From Roseomonas haemaphysalidis (GTDB lineage: Bacteria > Pseudomonadota > Alphaproteobacteria > Acetobacterales > Acetobacteraceae), in assembly GCF_017355405.1 (NCBI RefSeq), contig NZ_CP061177.1:2525001-2589000 (forward strand): a DNA stretch of 64,000 nt, read 5' to 3'. Below the pieces are notes generated by a model, which worked only from the letters and a program-made list of their open reading frames with translations, made no database searches and had not been told where the DNA came from. The position numbers and the translations under genes are program-made. Numbering within the stretch: the stretch's first letter is position 1; each line of letters starts with the position of its first letter. Shown here one piece after another: positions 27,250-36,638 of the stretch.

Positions 27250-29202
27250 TCACGCCCGCGCCACGCTGCGGCGGCGCAGCCGCAAAACCGCCAGGGCCAT
27301 GGCGAACAGCGTCAGCAATGCCGGAACCAGCGCGATGTTCACCACCCGCAGCGTGGTTTCCAGGCGCTCGATATCCTGCCGGAGTTCCAGCTGCACGCCG
27401 CGCAGCTGGCCGCGGGTGGCGACGATCTCCGCCCGCGCGCGGTCGATCTCGGCCCGCTGCTCCGGGGTGATGACGGTGTTCTGCGCCGTGTTGCGCTCGC
27501 CGGCCGGCGCGCTGCCCTGCCGCAGTTCGCGCAGCCGCCGCTCGGTGGCTTCCAGGCGGCGGGTCAGGTTCTGCTCCGTTTGGCGATAGCGGGCCTCGGC
27601 ATTGCGCCGGATGTCCTCCACCATGCCGAAGGGCCGCAGGGATTCACCACGCGACCGCAGGCCGATCAGGGAGTCGCCGCCCGCCAGGGTATCCGCGAGG
27701 TTGGCAACCAGGGCGCCGTTGTCGCTGATGGGCGTGGCCACCTGCTGGCCAAAGAAATCCTGGACGCGAACCCAGAAGCGGTCTTCCAGCACGTCCGTAT
27801 CGTTGGCCACGACCAGATTGGCCGGGCCATCGCTGCGGGCGCGGTGGGGCGGGAAGTCGGCGGGGCGGGGTGGCTGGCCCTCGGCCACCGGCGGCGGGCC
27901 GTCCGGGAAGGCGCTGTTCAGCACGCCGCGGGCGCGGGCCATCAGCACGTGCCGCTGACCGTCAGCCTTGAATCCGGCCAGGATCTGCGAGGGGTTGGGG
28001 TTCTGCCGCACGCTGGCGGCATCGATGAGCATGGACTGGTCGCTGCTGGACAGCAGCGGGGTCAGCTCGATCGCCGCCCCCTGGCGCTTCAACACCTCGC
28101 CGGCCGAGGCGAAGGTGACCTGCTGCAGGTCGGCGGTCGCGACATCGCCACGGTTCAGCGAATCGCCCGTGGCGTTGAACCAGGCGAGGTAGTCCACCGC
28201 CTGCACGCGGTCGGTCGGTGCGGCACGCACGCGCCAGGCGCCGCGCAGGTCCAGCACCACCTTGTTCGTCGGCGTCTCGATGCCCCAGGCATTGAGCAGG
28301 CGGTTGAGGTTGGAGGAGGTATCGGCCGGCGGCTGCCCGGTGGGGCCGGGGCGGCTGGCCTGCCCCTCGCTGTGCGGGTCGGTCATCACGAAGAGCTTGC
28401 CGCCGCGCATGACGAACTGGTCGACGGCATAGAGCGTCGCGTCCGACAGCCCCTGCGGCTGCGCCACCAGCAGCACCTGGATGTCCGGGTCGATCACCTG
28501 GGCATCCGGGGCGACGTCCTTGACCGTGAAGGACTGCCGCAACTGGTTGCTGATGGCGTAGGGCTGCCCGCCGCCGGGCAGGCGCATCATCATGGCGCGC
28601 GGGTCGCCGTTCAGCGGCAGGGCGGACAGGGTGCCCATCACCGGTCGCTTGGGGCTGGACAGCTCGTACACCAACCGGGTCAGGTCGTATTCCAGGAAGC
28701 GCTCGCGCTCCGGCTGGAAGAATGGCAGCACGCGCTCGTCATCCAGCAGGTTGGTGCCGGCCAGGCCGAAGTAGACCTGCTCGCCCGACTGATCCAGCGG
28801 CACGCCCTGGATGCCATAGGCCAGCGCCCGGTCCTCGGTCTCGGAGAAGGGTTCCGGGTCCAGGTATTCCAGCTTCAGCTTGCCCCCGGACACGGCGGCG
28901 TATTCCTGCAGCATTTCGCGCACGCGGTCGGCGTAGGCGCCGTAGACCGGCACCTGGCTGCCCAGGCTGCGGGTGTAGAACAGGCGCAGCGTCACCGGGT
29001 CCTTCAACCCGGCCAGCACCTGCCGGGTGCCATCCGACAGGGTGTAGAGACGCTGCTGCGTGAGGTCGAGCCGCGCGCGGGGCAGCAGCCGGTCCGCCAG
29101 GATGTTGACGGACACCGCCAGGACGGCGGCGGCCAGCAGGCCTCCGGCGGAGAACAGGACGCGGCGGGACCCGGGCCGGGCGGGGGGCAGTGTGTCGCTC
29201 AT
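27250..29202 (-). CDS. GldG-family ABC transporter auxiliary protein
   Basis: Part of an ABC-2 system whose substrate is unknown. The 650-residue protein starts MSDTLPPARPGSRRVLFSAG. It has one N-terminal helix, a large extracytoplasmic domain and a coiled-coil-like stretch (about residues 545-615, rich in Arg, Glu and Gln). A C-terminal helix follows (VNIALVPALLTLFAMALAVL) with a basic tail. The LTQQRLYTLSDGTRQVLAGL opening and IQVLLVAQPQGLSDATLYAVDQFV segment match GldG/ABC-type uncharacterised transport proteins. It follows the permease stop by 2 bases. GldG is named for gliding in Bacteroidetes; nothing here implies gliding. Confidence 0.87.
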   Translation of the reverse strand: MSDTLPPARPGSRRVLFSAGGLLAAAVLAVSVNILADRLLPRARLDLTQQRLYTLSDGTRQVLAGLKDPVTLRLFYTRSLGSQVPVYGAYADRVREMLQEYAAVSGGKLKLEYLDPEPFSETEDRALAYGIQGVPLDQSGEQVYFGLAGTNLLDDERVLPFFQPERERFLEYDLTRLVYELSSPKRPVMGTLSALPLNGDPRAMMMRLPGGGQPYAISNQLRQSFTVKDVAPDAQVIDPDIQVLLVAQPQGLSDATLYAVDQFVMRGGKLFVMTDPHSEGQASRPGPTGQPPADTSSNLNRLLNAWGIETPTNKVVLDLRGAWRVRAAPTDRVQAVDYLAWFNATGDSLNRGDVATADLQQVTFASAGEVLKRQGAAIELTPLLSSSDQSMLIDAASVRQNPNPSQILAGFKADGQRHVLMARARGVLNSAFPDGPPPVAEGQPPRPADFPPHRARSDGPANLVVANDTDVLEDRFWVRVQDFFGQQVATPISDNGALVANLADTLAGGDSLIGLRSRGESLRPFGMVEDIRRNAEARYRQTEQNLTRRLEATERRLRELRQGSAPAGERNTAQNTVITPEQRAEIDRARAEIVATRGQLRGVQLELRQDIERLETTLRVVNIALVPALLTLFAMALAVLRLRRRSVARA

Positions 29203-29204
29203 GC

Positions 29205-29936
29205 TCAGTCCGCCTTGCGGTGGTCGACGATCACGGTGTTGGCGAACAGCCAGAAGCCAATGAAGCTGGCAAAGAACACCAGGTCGGGCAGCGATACGAT
29301 GCCGCGTGAAAAGCCGCCCAGCCGCTCGTTGATGGAAAGCCCGCGCGCCACCTCCACCATCACCGGCAGGCGGGTGGACAGAAAGGCGGTCACGACCGGG
29401 CTGCCCGCCGCGGTGAACAGGAAGCACACCGCGACCGTCAGCACGAAGGCGATCACCTGGTTCTTGGTCAGCGCCGAGATGGCCGCGCCCACCGCCAGGA
29501 ATGCGCCGGCCACCAGCAGGCAGCCGGCATAACCGGCGGCGATCACGCCGTTGTCCGGACTGCCCAGGTAGTTGACCGTGACGACCAGGGGAAAGGTCAG
29601 CAGCAGCGCGATGGCGCAGAAGGCCCAGGCCGCCAGGAACTTGCCCAGCACCGCCTGCCACTGCGCCAGCGGCAGGGTCAGCAGCAGCTCGATGGTGCCG
29701 AGGCGCCGTTCCTCCGCCCACAGGCGCATGGTGATGGCCGGCACCAGAAACAGGAACAGCCAGGGCACGAAGCCGAAGAAAGGCGACAGGTCGGCGGTGC
29801 CGCGGGCAAAGAAGTTGCCCAGCGTGAAGGTCAGCGCGCCCGACATCACCAGAAAGATGACGATGAAGACGTAGGCGACGGGCGTGGCGAAGTATCCCGC
29901 CAGTTCGCGCCGCGCCACGGACAGGGTGGCGCCCAT
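29205..29936 (-). CDS. ABC-2 type permease (GldF-like)
   Basis: Membrane subunit of the ABC transporter. The 243-residue protein has six hydrophobic segments. Among them are PVAYVFIVIFLVMSGAL, PWLFLFLVPAITMRLWAEE and IAFVLTVAVCFLFTA. It has the ABC-2 hallmark MRLWAEERRLGTIELLLTLP after the second pair. The ATG overlaps the stop of the ATPase gene as ATGA. A GldG-like gene follows at once, so the three gene products very likely form one complex. Confidence 0.92.
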   Translation of the reverse strand: MGATLSVARRELAGYFATPVAYVFIVIFLVMSGALTFTLGNFFARGTADLSPFFGFVPWLFLFLVPAITMRLWAEERRLGTIELLLTLPLAQWQAVLGKFLAAWAFCAIALLLTFPLVVTVNYLGSPDNGVIAAGYAGCLLVAGAFLAVGAAISALTKNQVIAFVLTVAVCFLFTAAGSPVVTAFLSTRLPVMVEVARGLSINERLGGFSRGIVSLPDLVFFASFIGFWLFANTVIVDHRKAD

Positions 29937-30664
29937 CAGGCGGGCTCCTTCGGCATGGTCAGGTCGCGGAACACGGCGTCCAGGGAAACGCCGCGGTAAG
30001 ACAATTCGGCCGGCGTCGCATCCGCCAGCACCTGGCCGCGCGCGATGACGATGGCGCGGGTGCAGATGGCCGAAACCTCTTCCAGGATGTGGGTGGAGAT
30101 GACGATCGCCTTTTGCGGCGCCATCTGCGCGATCAGCTTGCGGACCTCGTGCTTCTGGTTGGGGTCCAGGCCATCGGTCGGCTCGTCCAGCACCAGCACC
30201 GGCGGGTCGTGCAGCAAGGCCTGCGCCAGCCCGACGCGGCGCTTGAAGCCCTTGGACAGCGTTTCGATCGGCTGCAGCCGCACGCCCTGCAGCGTGGTCA
30301 GGCCCATGGCATGGTCCACCCTGTCCCGCAGCTCCGCGCCGCGAAAGCCGCGCAGCCGGGCGGCGAAGGCCAGAAAGCCCGCCACCGTCATCTCGGGGTA
30401 GGTGGGCGCGCCTTCCGGCAGGTACCCGAGGTGGCGCTTGGCGGCCACGGGGCTGTCCACCACATCCTCGCCGCAGATGCGCGCGGTGCCGCTGGTTGGT
30501 GTGACGAAGCCGGCCAGCATCTTCATGGTGGTCGACTTGCCGGCGCCGTTGGGTCCGAGAAAGCCCAGCACCTCGCCCTTCGCCACGTTGAAGGACACGT
30601 CGTCCACGGCGGTGAAGGCGCCGAAGCGTTTGCTGAGGCGTTGGATCTCGATCAGGTCGGGCAA
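29936..30664 (-). CDS. ABC transporter ATP-binding protein (GldA-like)
   Basis: ATPase of the ABC-2 transporter. The 242-residue protein has Walker A GPNGAGKST at about residues 38-46, Q-loop region GYLPEGAPTYPEMTV, signature LSKGFKRRVGLAQALL and Walker B VLVLDEPTDGLDPNQ. The H-loop is ISTHILEEV. The start appears to be TTG 30662-30664, since no ATG or GTG fits upstream in frame with family similarity. It is the first gene of the five-gene operon running down to the Nudix gene at 25780. Confidence 0.93.
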   Translation of the reverse strand: MPDLIEIQRLSKRFGAFTAVDDVSFNVAKGEVLGFLGPNGAGKSTTMKMLAGFVTPTSGTARICGEDVVDSPVAAKRHLGYLPEGAPTYPEMTVAGFLAFAARLRGFRGAELRDRVDHAMGLTTLQGVRLQPIETLSKGFKRRVGLAQALLHDPPVLVLDEPTDGLDPNQKHEVRKLIAQMAPQKAIVISTHILEEVSAICTRAIVIARGQVLADATPAELSYRGVSLDAVFRDLTMPKEPA

Positions 30665-30707
30665 GCGGCGAAACCCCTGCAGTGTCCGCCGGGTTTAAAC
30701 CTGGAAG

Positions 30708-30724
30708 GGGGGTTTGCAACCCCC
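30708..30724 (-). terminator. Short hairpin downstream of recG
   Basis: GGGGGTT/AACCCCC with a 3-base loop lies 20 bases past the recG stop and before the ABC ATPase start. It lacks a clear U tract on the minus strand, so termination may be partial. Confidence 0.4.
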
Positions 30725-30743
30725 AGCCCCGTATCGAAGCGTC

Positions 30744-32822
30744 TCAGCCCGCCGCCAGGGGTGCCAGGGACAGGTCGTGCCCGAACAGGGACAACAGCAG
30801 CCGTGCGGCCCGCCCGCGCTCGGTAATCAGGCCCGGGTCCTTTTGCAACAGCAGCTCGGCATCCTTGTGCGCCATGCGGATCATGCCGCCATGGCGCTGC
30901 GGGTCCACCAGGCGGCGGCCGATCTGCCCGGCCTGGCGGGTGCCCAGCGCGTCGCCGCCGCCGCGGAACTCCAGGTCCGCGTCGGCGATCACGAAGCCGT
31001 CCTCGGTGTCCTTCAGCACGGCGAGCCGGCGCTGCTCGGACTCGTTCAACTCGGCCGAGGGCAGCAGCAGGCAAAAGGACTGCGCCGTGCCACGCCCCAC
31101 CCGCCCGCGCAGCTGGTGCAGGGCCGCAAGGCCGAAACGCTCGGCCTGCTCGATGATCATGATGGTCGCTTCCGGCACGTCCACGCCGACCTCCACCACC
31201 GTGGTGGCAACCAACAGCTGGGCGCGGCCCGCGGCGAAGTCCTGCAACGCGGCCTCCCGCACGTCCAGCTTCTGGGCGCCGTGGGCGAGGCGGACGATGT
31301 CGCCGAACTCGGCGGCCAGGGCGGCGAAGGTGGTTTCTGCCGCCACGTTGTCGTGCCGCTCGCCTTCCTCCACGGCGCGCACCACCCAATAGGCGCGGTG
31401 GCCTTCGCGGAAGGCGGCGCGGAGGCGGGCGGTCAGCTCCTCCCGCCGGTCACGGCTGATGATGCGGGTGACGATGCTTTGCCGCCCGGCCGGGCGGCCG
31501 CTCAGCCGGCTGGTGGACATCTCACCCCACTGGGTCAGCAGCAGCGTGCGGGGAATGGGCGTCGCCGTCATCACCAGAACGTCGGTGGTCCCCTTTTCCG
31601 TCAGCGCCAGGCGCTGTGCCACGCCGAAGCGGTGCTGCTCGTCCACCACCACAAGGCCAAGGTCGTGGAACGCGACCCCTTCCTCGATCAGCGCATGGGT
31701 GCCGACCACCAGGGGGATGCTGCTATCCGCCAGCCCGGCCAACACGCGCTTGCGCTCCTTGCCCTTCACCGAGCCCGCCAGCAGCACGCATTCCACGCCC
31801 GCCGCGCCCGCCAGCTTCTGGAACGTGCGCAGGTGCTGGCGGGCCAGCAGCTCGGTGGGGGCCATCAGCGCGGCCTGCGCGCCGCCTTCCACCGCCCGCA
31901 GCATGGCCAGCAGCGCCACCAGGGTCTTGCCGGCCCCGACATCGCCCTGCAGCAGCCGCAGCATCCGGGTGTGGGACGCGAGGTCGGCGTCGATCTCGGA
32001 CAAGGCACTGGTTTGCGCCTCGGTGGGGGGGAAGCCGAAGGCGGCCAGCGCCGCCTGGCGCAGCCGCCCGTCACCGCGCAGCGGGCGGCCCGGGCGGCGC
32101 ATCACGGTGCGGCGGACAAGCCCGATGGCAAGCTGGCCAGCCAGGAGCTCGTCATAGGCAAGCCGGTCGCGGGGTGTGTCTTCCGGCAACTCCGCCGGTG
32201 CCTGCAACGCTCGCAGAGCGTCGTCGAAGCGCGGCCAGCGGCGGCGCTCGACCAACGGTCCGTTGTTCCATTCCGGGAGGTGGGGCAGGGCGGCCAGCGC
32301 CGCGGTCATGGCCTTGAACACGTCTTTCTGCCCGAGGCCGCGCACCAGGGGCCAGACCGGCTGGATCGGCGGGATCTCGTCGGGCGGCGCAACATAGTCC
32401 GGCGCGTCCATCTGCCAGCGGTCGCGGAACAGGCGCATCCTGCCGGAAACGCGCCGCGCCGCGCCGGGCGGAAACAGCCGTTCCAGGGAGGCGCCGAGCC
32501 ATTTCTGCCGGCCGAAGTAGATCAGGTCCACGGCGCCGTCCCGCGAGTCGCAGTGCACCACCCAGGGCTGCGACGGGCCACGCGGCCCTGCCACGCGCTG
32601 CGGGTGGAGGGTCAGGGTGGCGATCTCGCCCTCACGTGGCGTGCCGGACCGGCGGTCCTGGTACCGTTCGGGCACCTGGAACAGCAGGTCGAGCAGCCGC
32701 GTGCCGCCCACCGCCTGGGCCAGGCGCTTGGCCTTTTCCTCGGGCAGCGGCAGGGTGGACAGTGGCGCGAAAAGCCCCAAGTTCCGATCTTGTTCCGCCT
32801 CTTGGGCTGACACGATTCCCAT
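30744..32822 (-). CDS. recG: ATP-dependent DNA helicase RecG
   Basis: Remodels stalled replication forks and branched DNA. The 692-residue protein has an N-terminal wedge/OB domain (about residues 1-250). The SF2 helicase core follows: Walker A LLQGDVGAGKT, Walker B VVVDEQHRFGV, TATPIPRT and the QLRGRVGRG motif VI. A C-terminal TRG-like motif region ends the protein. ATG 32820-32822 follows GAGGG. The promoter region is shared with sdhE-mfd, only 34 bases apart. Confidence 0.97.
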   Translation of the reverse strand: MGIVSAQEAEQDRNLGLFAPLSTLPLPEEKAKRLAQAVGGTRLLDLLFQVPERYQDRRSGTPREGEIATLTLHPQRVAGPRGPSQPWVVHCDSRDGAVDLIYFGRQKWLGASLERLFPPGAARRVSGRMRLFRDRWQMDAPDYVAPPDEIPPIQPVWPLVRGLGQKDVFKAMTAALAALPHLPEWNNGPLVERRRWPRFDDALRALQAPAELPEDTPRDRLAYDELLAGQLAIGLVRRTVMRRPGRPLRGDGRLRQAALAAFGFPPTEAQTSALSEIDADLASHTRMLRLLQGDVGAGKTLVALLAMLRAVEGGAQAALMAPTELLARQHLRTFQKLAGAAGVECVLLAGSVKGKERKRVLAGLADSSIPLVVGTHALIEEGVAFHDLGLVVVDEQHRFGVAQRLALTEKGTTDVLVMTATPIPRTLLLTQWGEMSTSRLSGRPAGRQSIVTRIISRDRREELTARLRAAFREGHRAYWVVRAVEEGERHDNVAAETTFAALAAEFGDIVRLAHGAQKLDVREAALQDFAAGRAQLLVATTVVEVGVDVPEATIMIIEQAERFGLAALHQLRGRVGRGTAQSFCLLLPSAELNESEQRRLAVLKDTEDGFVIADADLEFRGGGDALGTRQAGQIGRRLVDPQRHGGMIRMAHKDAELLLQKDPGLITERGRAARLLLSLFGHDLSLAPLAAG

Positions 32823-32835
32823 CGCCCTCTATATG
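32807..32835 (+). promoter_or_regulatory. Promoter of sdhE-mfd
   Basis: CTGACA (32807-32812) and TATATG (32830-32835) are 17 bases apart, matching 5 and 4 of 6 consensus bases. The predicted start is about 15 bases before ATG 32857, leaving just room for the GAGAGG ribosome site. The element overlaps the first codons of recG on the other strand, so the two promoters may interfere. It also rules out ATG 32833 as the sdhE start. Confidence 0.6.
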
Positions 32836-32856
32836 CCAGCCCTGAGAGGCCCCGAC

Positions 32857-33171
32857 ATGTCCGATCACGACAACCCACCCCCCGATCTTTCGCCGCGCCG
32901 CCGGCGGTTGATGTTCCGTGCCTGGCACCGGGGCACCAAGGAAACCGACCTGATGGTCGGCGGCTTCGTGCAGCGGCACATCGCCGTCTTCACGGAGGAG
33001 GAGCTGGATGAGCTGGAAGGGGTGCTGGAATTGCTGGACGTTGACCTCGCCGACTGGCTGTCCGGCCGCCGCCCCATTCCGGCCGAGGTGATGACCCCGA
33101 TGCTGGAGCGCATGGCGCGGGAATGTTCCCAGCTCGGCGCCGGCGTGCCCAAGGATGCCCGCCGCGGATGA
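32857..33171 (+). CDS. sdhE: Succinate dehydrogenase assembly factor SdhE (FAD assembly factor)
   Basis: Helps attach FAD to the SdhA flavoprotein. The 104-residue protein has the family RGxxE motif as RGTKETDLMVGGF near residue 28. The acidic helix FTEEELDELEGVLELLDVDL and DWLSGRRPIP follow. ATG 32857 has GAGAGG 8 bases upstream. The stop overlaps the mfd start as ATGA; sdhE beside mfd and recG is a frequent alphaproteobacterial arrangement. Confidence 0.92.
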   Translation: MSDHDNPPPDLSPRRRRLMFRAWHRGTKETDLMVGGFVQRHIAVFTEEELDELEGVLELLDVDLADWLSGRRPIPAEVMTPMLERMARECSQLGAGVPKDARRG

Positions 33172-36100
33172 GTGTTCTGACCGTCTATGGTGCGCCGGAA
33201 GGCTTCGATGCGCTGCTGCTGGCCCGCCGCCGGGTCGAGGTGCAGGGGCACGTTCTGCATGTCTGCCGGGACGATGCCCGCATGGCCCGCATGCAGGACG
33301 GCCTCGACTTCTTCGCGCCGAATGCCGAGGTGCTGCGCTTTCCCGCCTGGGACAGCCTGCCCTACGACCGCGTGTCCCCGAACGGCGAGATCGTGGCCGA
33401 GCGGGTGGCCACGCTGGCCAAGCTGCTGGAGCCGGGGAGCCGCCCGCGCATCGTGCTGACCACGGTGAACGCGCTGGTGCAGCGCGTGCCGCCGGCTGAA
33501 GTGTTCCAGGGCGCCACGCTGCACCTGAAGAAGGGCGGCCGGGTCGGGCCGGAAAAGCTGGCGAACTTCCTGGAAGCCAGCAGCTACGGCCGCACCGCGA
33601 CCGTGATGGAGCCTGGCGAGTATTCCATCCGCGGCGGCATCGTCGATCTCTACCCGGCGGGCGAGCCGGAGCCGGTGCGGCTGGATCTGTTCGGCGACGA
33701 GATCGAGAGCCTGCGGCGCTTCTCGCCGGAAACCCAGCGCAGCGGCGCCGAGATCAAGGAGCTTTGGCTCCGCCCCGTTGGGGAGGTCTTCCTGGACGAG
33801 GACTCGATCAGCCGCTTCCGCACCGGCTATCGCGACCTGTTCGGCCCGGCCTCGGGCGACGATCCGCTCTACGTTTCCATCTCCGCCGGCCGCCGGCATC
33901 CCGGCATGGAGCATTGGGCGGGGCTGTTCCACGAGCAGATGGCGACGCTGTTGGACTACATGCCGGGCGCCTCCGTCAGCATGGACCACCAGGCCGAGGA
34001 TGCGCTGGAAGCGCGCCTGGAGATGATCGACGACCACTACCAGGCCCGCAAGGGACTCGGGCGTGACGGGGAGGTGCCTTACCGCCCCGTGCCGACCAGT
34101 CGCCTGTACCTGGACCGGCGCGGCTGGGACGCCATGCTGTCCGGCGGCACGCTGCTGCGCTTCAATCCCTTCCACAAGGCCGAGGGTGCCGAGGGCATCA
34201 ATGCCGGAGGCCACCCCGGGCGCCTGTATGCCGAGGTGCGCACCGCGGGGAACAACGTTTTCGCAGCCTACCGCGAGCAGGCGGAGGCGCAAAGCAAGCT
34301 GGGCCAGCGCCCCGTGGTGGCGGCCTGGACCAAGGGATCGCGCGAGCGGCTGGGTAACCTGCTGCGTGAGAACAAGATTCCGGCGCAGACGGTGGATGAC
34401 TGGAACGCCGCCCGCAAGCTGCCGCCCGGCGTGGTGGCGCTGGCGGTCTACGGCGTCGAGCGCGGCTTCATCGGCCCGGCGGCCGAGGGCACGCGGGACA
34501 CCATGGCCATCGCCCTGACGGGCGAGCAGGACCTGCTGGGCGAGCGCATCGCCCGCCCGCCGCGCCGCCGCAAGCGCGCCGACCAGTTCATCGCGGATGC
34601 CACCGAGATCGCCGAGGGCGACTTGGTGGTGCACCAGGACCACGGCATCGGCCGCTACGACGGGCTGTCGGCCATCGAGGTTTCCGGCGCGCCGCATGAC
34701 TGCCTGCGGCTGATCTACGACGGTGGCGACAAGCTGTTCCTGCCGGTGGAGAACATCGAGCTGCTGTCCCGCTTCGGCAGCGACAGCGCGGGCGTGGCGC
34801 TGGACAAGCTCGGCGGGGCCTCCTGGCAGAACCGCAAGGCCAAGGCCAAGCAGAAGATCGCCGACATGGCGGGGCAGCTGATCCGCGTGGCCGCCGAGCG
34901 CAAGATGAAGGAAGCGCCGCTCGCCACGCCGCCGGAAGGCGCCTGGGATGAGTTCTGCACCCGCTTCCCCTTTGCCGAAACGGATGACCAGCTCCGTGCC
35001 ATCGGCGACGTGCTGGAGGATCTTGCCTCAGGCCGCCCGATGGACCGGCTGATCTGTGGCGACGTAGGCTTCGGCAAGACCGAGGTGGCGCTGCGCGCTG
35101 CCTTCGTGGTGGCCATGACGGGCGTGCAGGTCGCCGTGGTGGTGCCGACCACGCTGCTGTCCCGCCAGCATTTCCGCACCTTCTCCGCCCGCTTCGCGGG
35201 GCTGCCCATCAAGGTGGCGCAATTGTCGCGCATGGTGACGGCCAAGGAGGCCTTGGCCGTCAAGGCCGGGCTGGCGGACGGTTCCATCAACATCGTGGTC
35301 GGCACCCACGCGCTGCTGGCCAAGGGCATCGAGTTCGCCGACCTCGGCATGGTGATCGTGGACGAGGAGCAGCATTTCGGCGTGTCGCACAAGGAGCGGC
35401 TGAAGTCGCTCAAGGCCGATGTGCACGTGCTGACGCTGACCGCCACGCCCATCCCGCGCACGCTGCAGCTGGCGCTGACCGGCGTGCGGGAGATGAGCGT
35501 GATCGCCACCCCGCCGGTGGACCGCCTCGCCGTCCGCACCTTCATCATGCCTTTCGATGCCGTGGTCGCGCGCGAGGCGATCCAGCGCGAGCGGTTCCGC
35601 GGCGGGCAGATCTTCTGTGTCGTTCCCCGGCTGGAGGACCTGCCGAAGATGGCGACCCGGCTGGCCGAGATTGTGCCCGAGGCCCGCACCGTGCAGGCCC
35701 ACGGCCGGCTTTCCCCCACAGAACTCGAGCGGGTGATGACCGAGTTCGGCGACGGCAAGTACGACATCCTGCTGGCCACCAACATCGTGGAATCCGGCCT
35801 GGACATGCCGGCGGTGAACACGCTGATCATCTACCGCGCCGACATGTTCGGGCTGGCGCAACTCTACCAGCTGCGCGGCCGCGTCGGGCGCGGCAAGCAG
35901 CGCGGCTATGCCTATCTGACCTGGCCCGCCAGCAACCGACTGTCGGTTGCCGCCGAGAAGCGGCTGGCGGTGATGCAGACGCTGGACAACCTGGGCGCCG
36001 GCTTCACCCTGGCCAGCCACGACCTGGATATCCGCGGCGCAGGCAATCTGCTGGGCGACGAGCAATCCGGCCATGTGCGGGAAGTTGGCATCGAGCTCTA

Positions 36101-36638
36101 CCAGCAGATGCTGGAAGAGGCGGTGGCGAACCTGAAGGCCGGGCAGGGCAAGCGCGGCGATGCCGACGACCGGGAATGGACGCCGCAGATCAACCTCGGC
36201 CTGCCCGTGCTGATCCCGGAAACCTATGTTTCCGACCTGCCGGTGCGCCTAGGCCTTTACCGCCGCATCGGCAGCTTGGCGGGCGATGCGGAGGTGGAGG
36301 CGATGGCGGCCGAGATGACCGACCGCTTCGGCCCGTTGCCGGCCGAGGTGGAGAACCTGTTGCAGGTGGTTTCCATCAAGCACTTCTGCCGCCAGGCGGG
36401 GGTGGAGAAGCTGGATGCCGGGCCCAAGGGCATTGTGCTGGCCTTCCGTCGCAACAACTTCTCCAACCCGGCAGGGCTGGTGAACTGGGTGACGGCGCAA
36501 AAGGGGCTGGTGAAGCTGCGGCCCGACCACAAGCTGGCCATGGTGCGCGAGATGGACCTGCCGGTGCGGGTGCGCACGGCGAAGGACATGCTGGCTTCCC
36601 TGTCCAAGGTGGCGCAGCAGGTACGGAAGGCGGCCTAG
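33168..36638 (+). CDS. mfd: Transcription-repair coupling factor Mfd
   Basis: Removes stalled RNA polymerase and recruits UvrA. The 1156-residue protein has a UvrB-homology module (to about residue 350) and an RNA-polymerase-interaction domain near VHQDHGIGRYDGL. The translocase core has Walker A ICGDVGFGKTEVALRAAF, DEEQHFGVSHKE, TATPIPRT and QLRGRVGRG. The C-terminal TRCF domain follows. ATG 33168 overlaps the sdhE stop as ATGA; the longer frame upstream lies inside sdhE. Its TAG shares bases with the stop of the convergent DsbA-family gene. Confidence 0.98.
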   Translation: MSVLTVYGAPEGFDALLLARRRVEVQGHVLHVCRDDARMARMQDGLDFFAPNAEVLRFPAWDSLPYDRVSPNGEIVAERVATLAKLLEPGSRPRIVLTTVNALVQRVPPAEVFQGATLHLKKGGRVGPEKLANFLEASSYGRTATVMEPGEYSIRGGIVDLYPAGEPEPVRLDLFGDEIESLRRFSPETQRSGAEIKELWLRPVGEVFLDEDSISRFRTGYRDLFGPASGDDPLYVSISAGRRHPGMEHWAGLFHEQMATLLDYMPGASVSMDHQAEDALEARLEMIDDHYQARKGLGRDGEVPYRPVPTSRLYLDRRGWDAMLSGGTLLRFNPFHKAEGAEGINAGGHPGRLYAEVRTAGNNVFAAYREQAEAQSKLGQRPVVAAWTKGSRERLGNLLRENKIPAQTVDDWNAARKLPPGVVALAVYGVERGFIGPAAEGTRDTMAIALTGEQDLLGERIARPPRRRKRADQFIADATEIAEGDLVVHQDHGIGRYDGLSAIEVSGAPHDCLRLIYDGGDKLFLPVENIELLSRFGSDSAGVALDKLGGASWQNRKAKAKQKIADMAGQLIRVAAERKMKEAPLATPPEGAWDEFCTRFPFAETDDQLRAIGDVLEDLASGRPMDRLICGDVGFGKTEVALRAAFVVAMTGVQVAVVVPTTLLSRQHFRTFSARFAGLPIKVAQLSRMVTAKEALAVKAGLADGSINIVVGTHALLAKGIEFADLGMVIVDEEQHFGVSHKERLKSLKADVHVLTLTATPIPRTLQLALTGVREMSVIATPPVDRLAVRTFIMPFDAVVAREAIQRERFRGGQIFCVVPRLEDLPKMATRLAEIVPEARTVQAHGRLSPTELERVMTEFGDGKYDILLATNIVESGLDMPAVNTLIIYRADMFGLAQLYQLRGRVGRGKQRGYAYLTWPASNRLSVAAEKRLAVMQTLDNLGAGFTLASHDLDIRGAGNLLGDEQSGHVREVGIELYQQMLEEAVANLKAGQGKRGDADDREWTPQINLGLPVLIPETYVSDLPVRLGLYRRIGSLAGDAEVEAMAAEMTDRFGPLPAEVENLLQVVSIKHFCRQAGVEKLDAGPKGIVLAFRRNNFSNPAGLVNWVTAQKGLVKLRPDHKLAMVREMDLPVRVRTAKDMLASLSKVAQQVRKAA

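Noticed and set aside
29205..30664. ABC/GldFG genes as a gliding-motility system
   Set aside because: GldA/F/G homologues occur widely outside gliding bacteria, and no other gliding genes are present.
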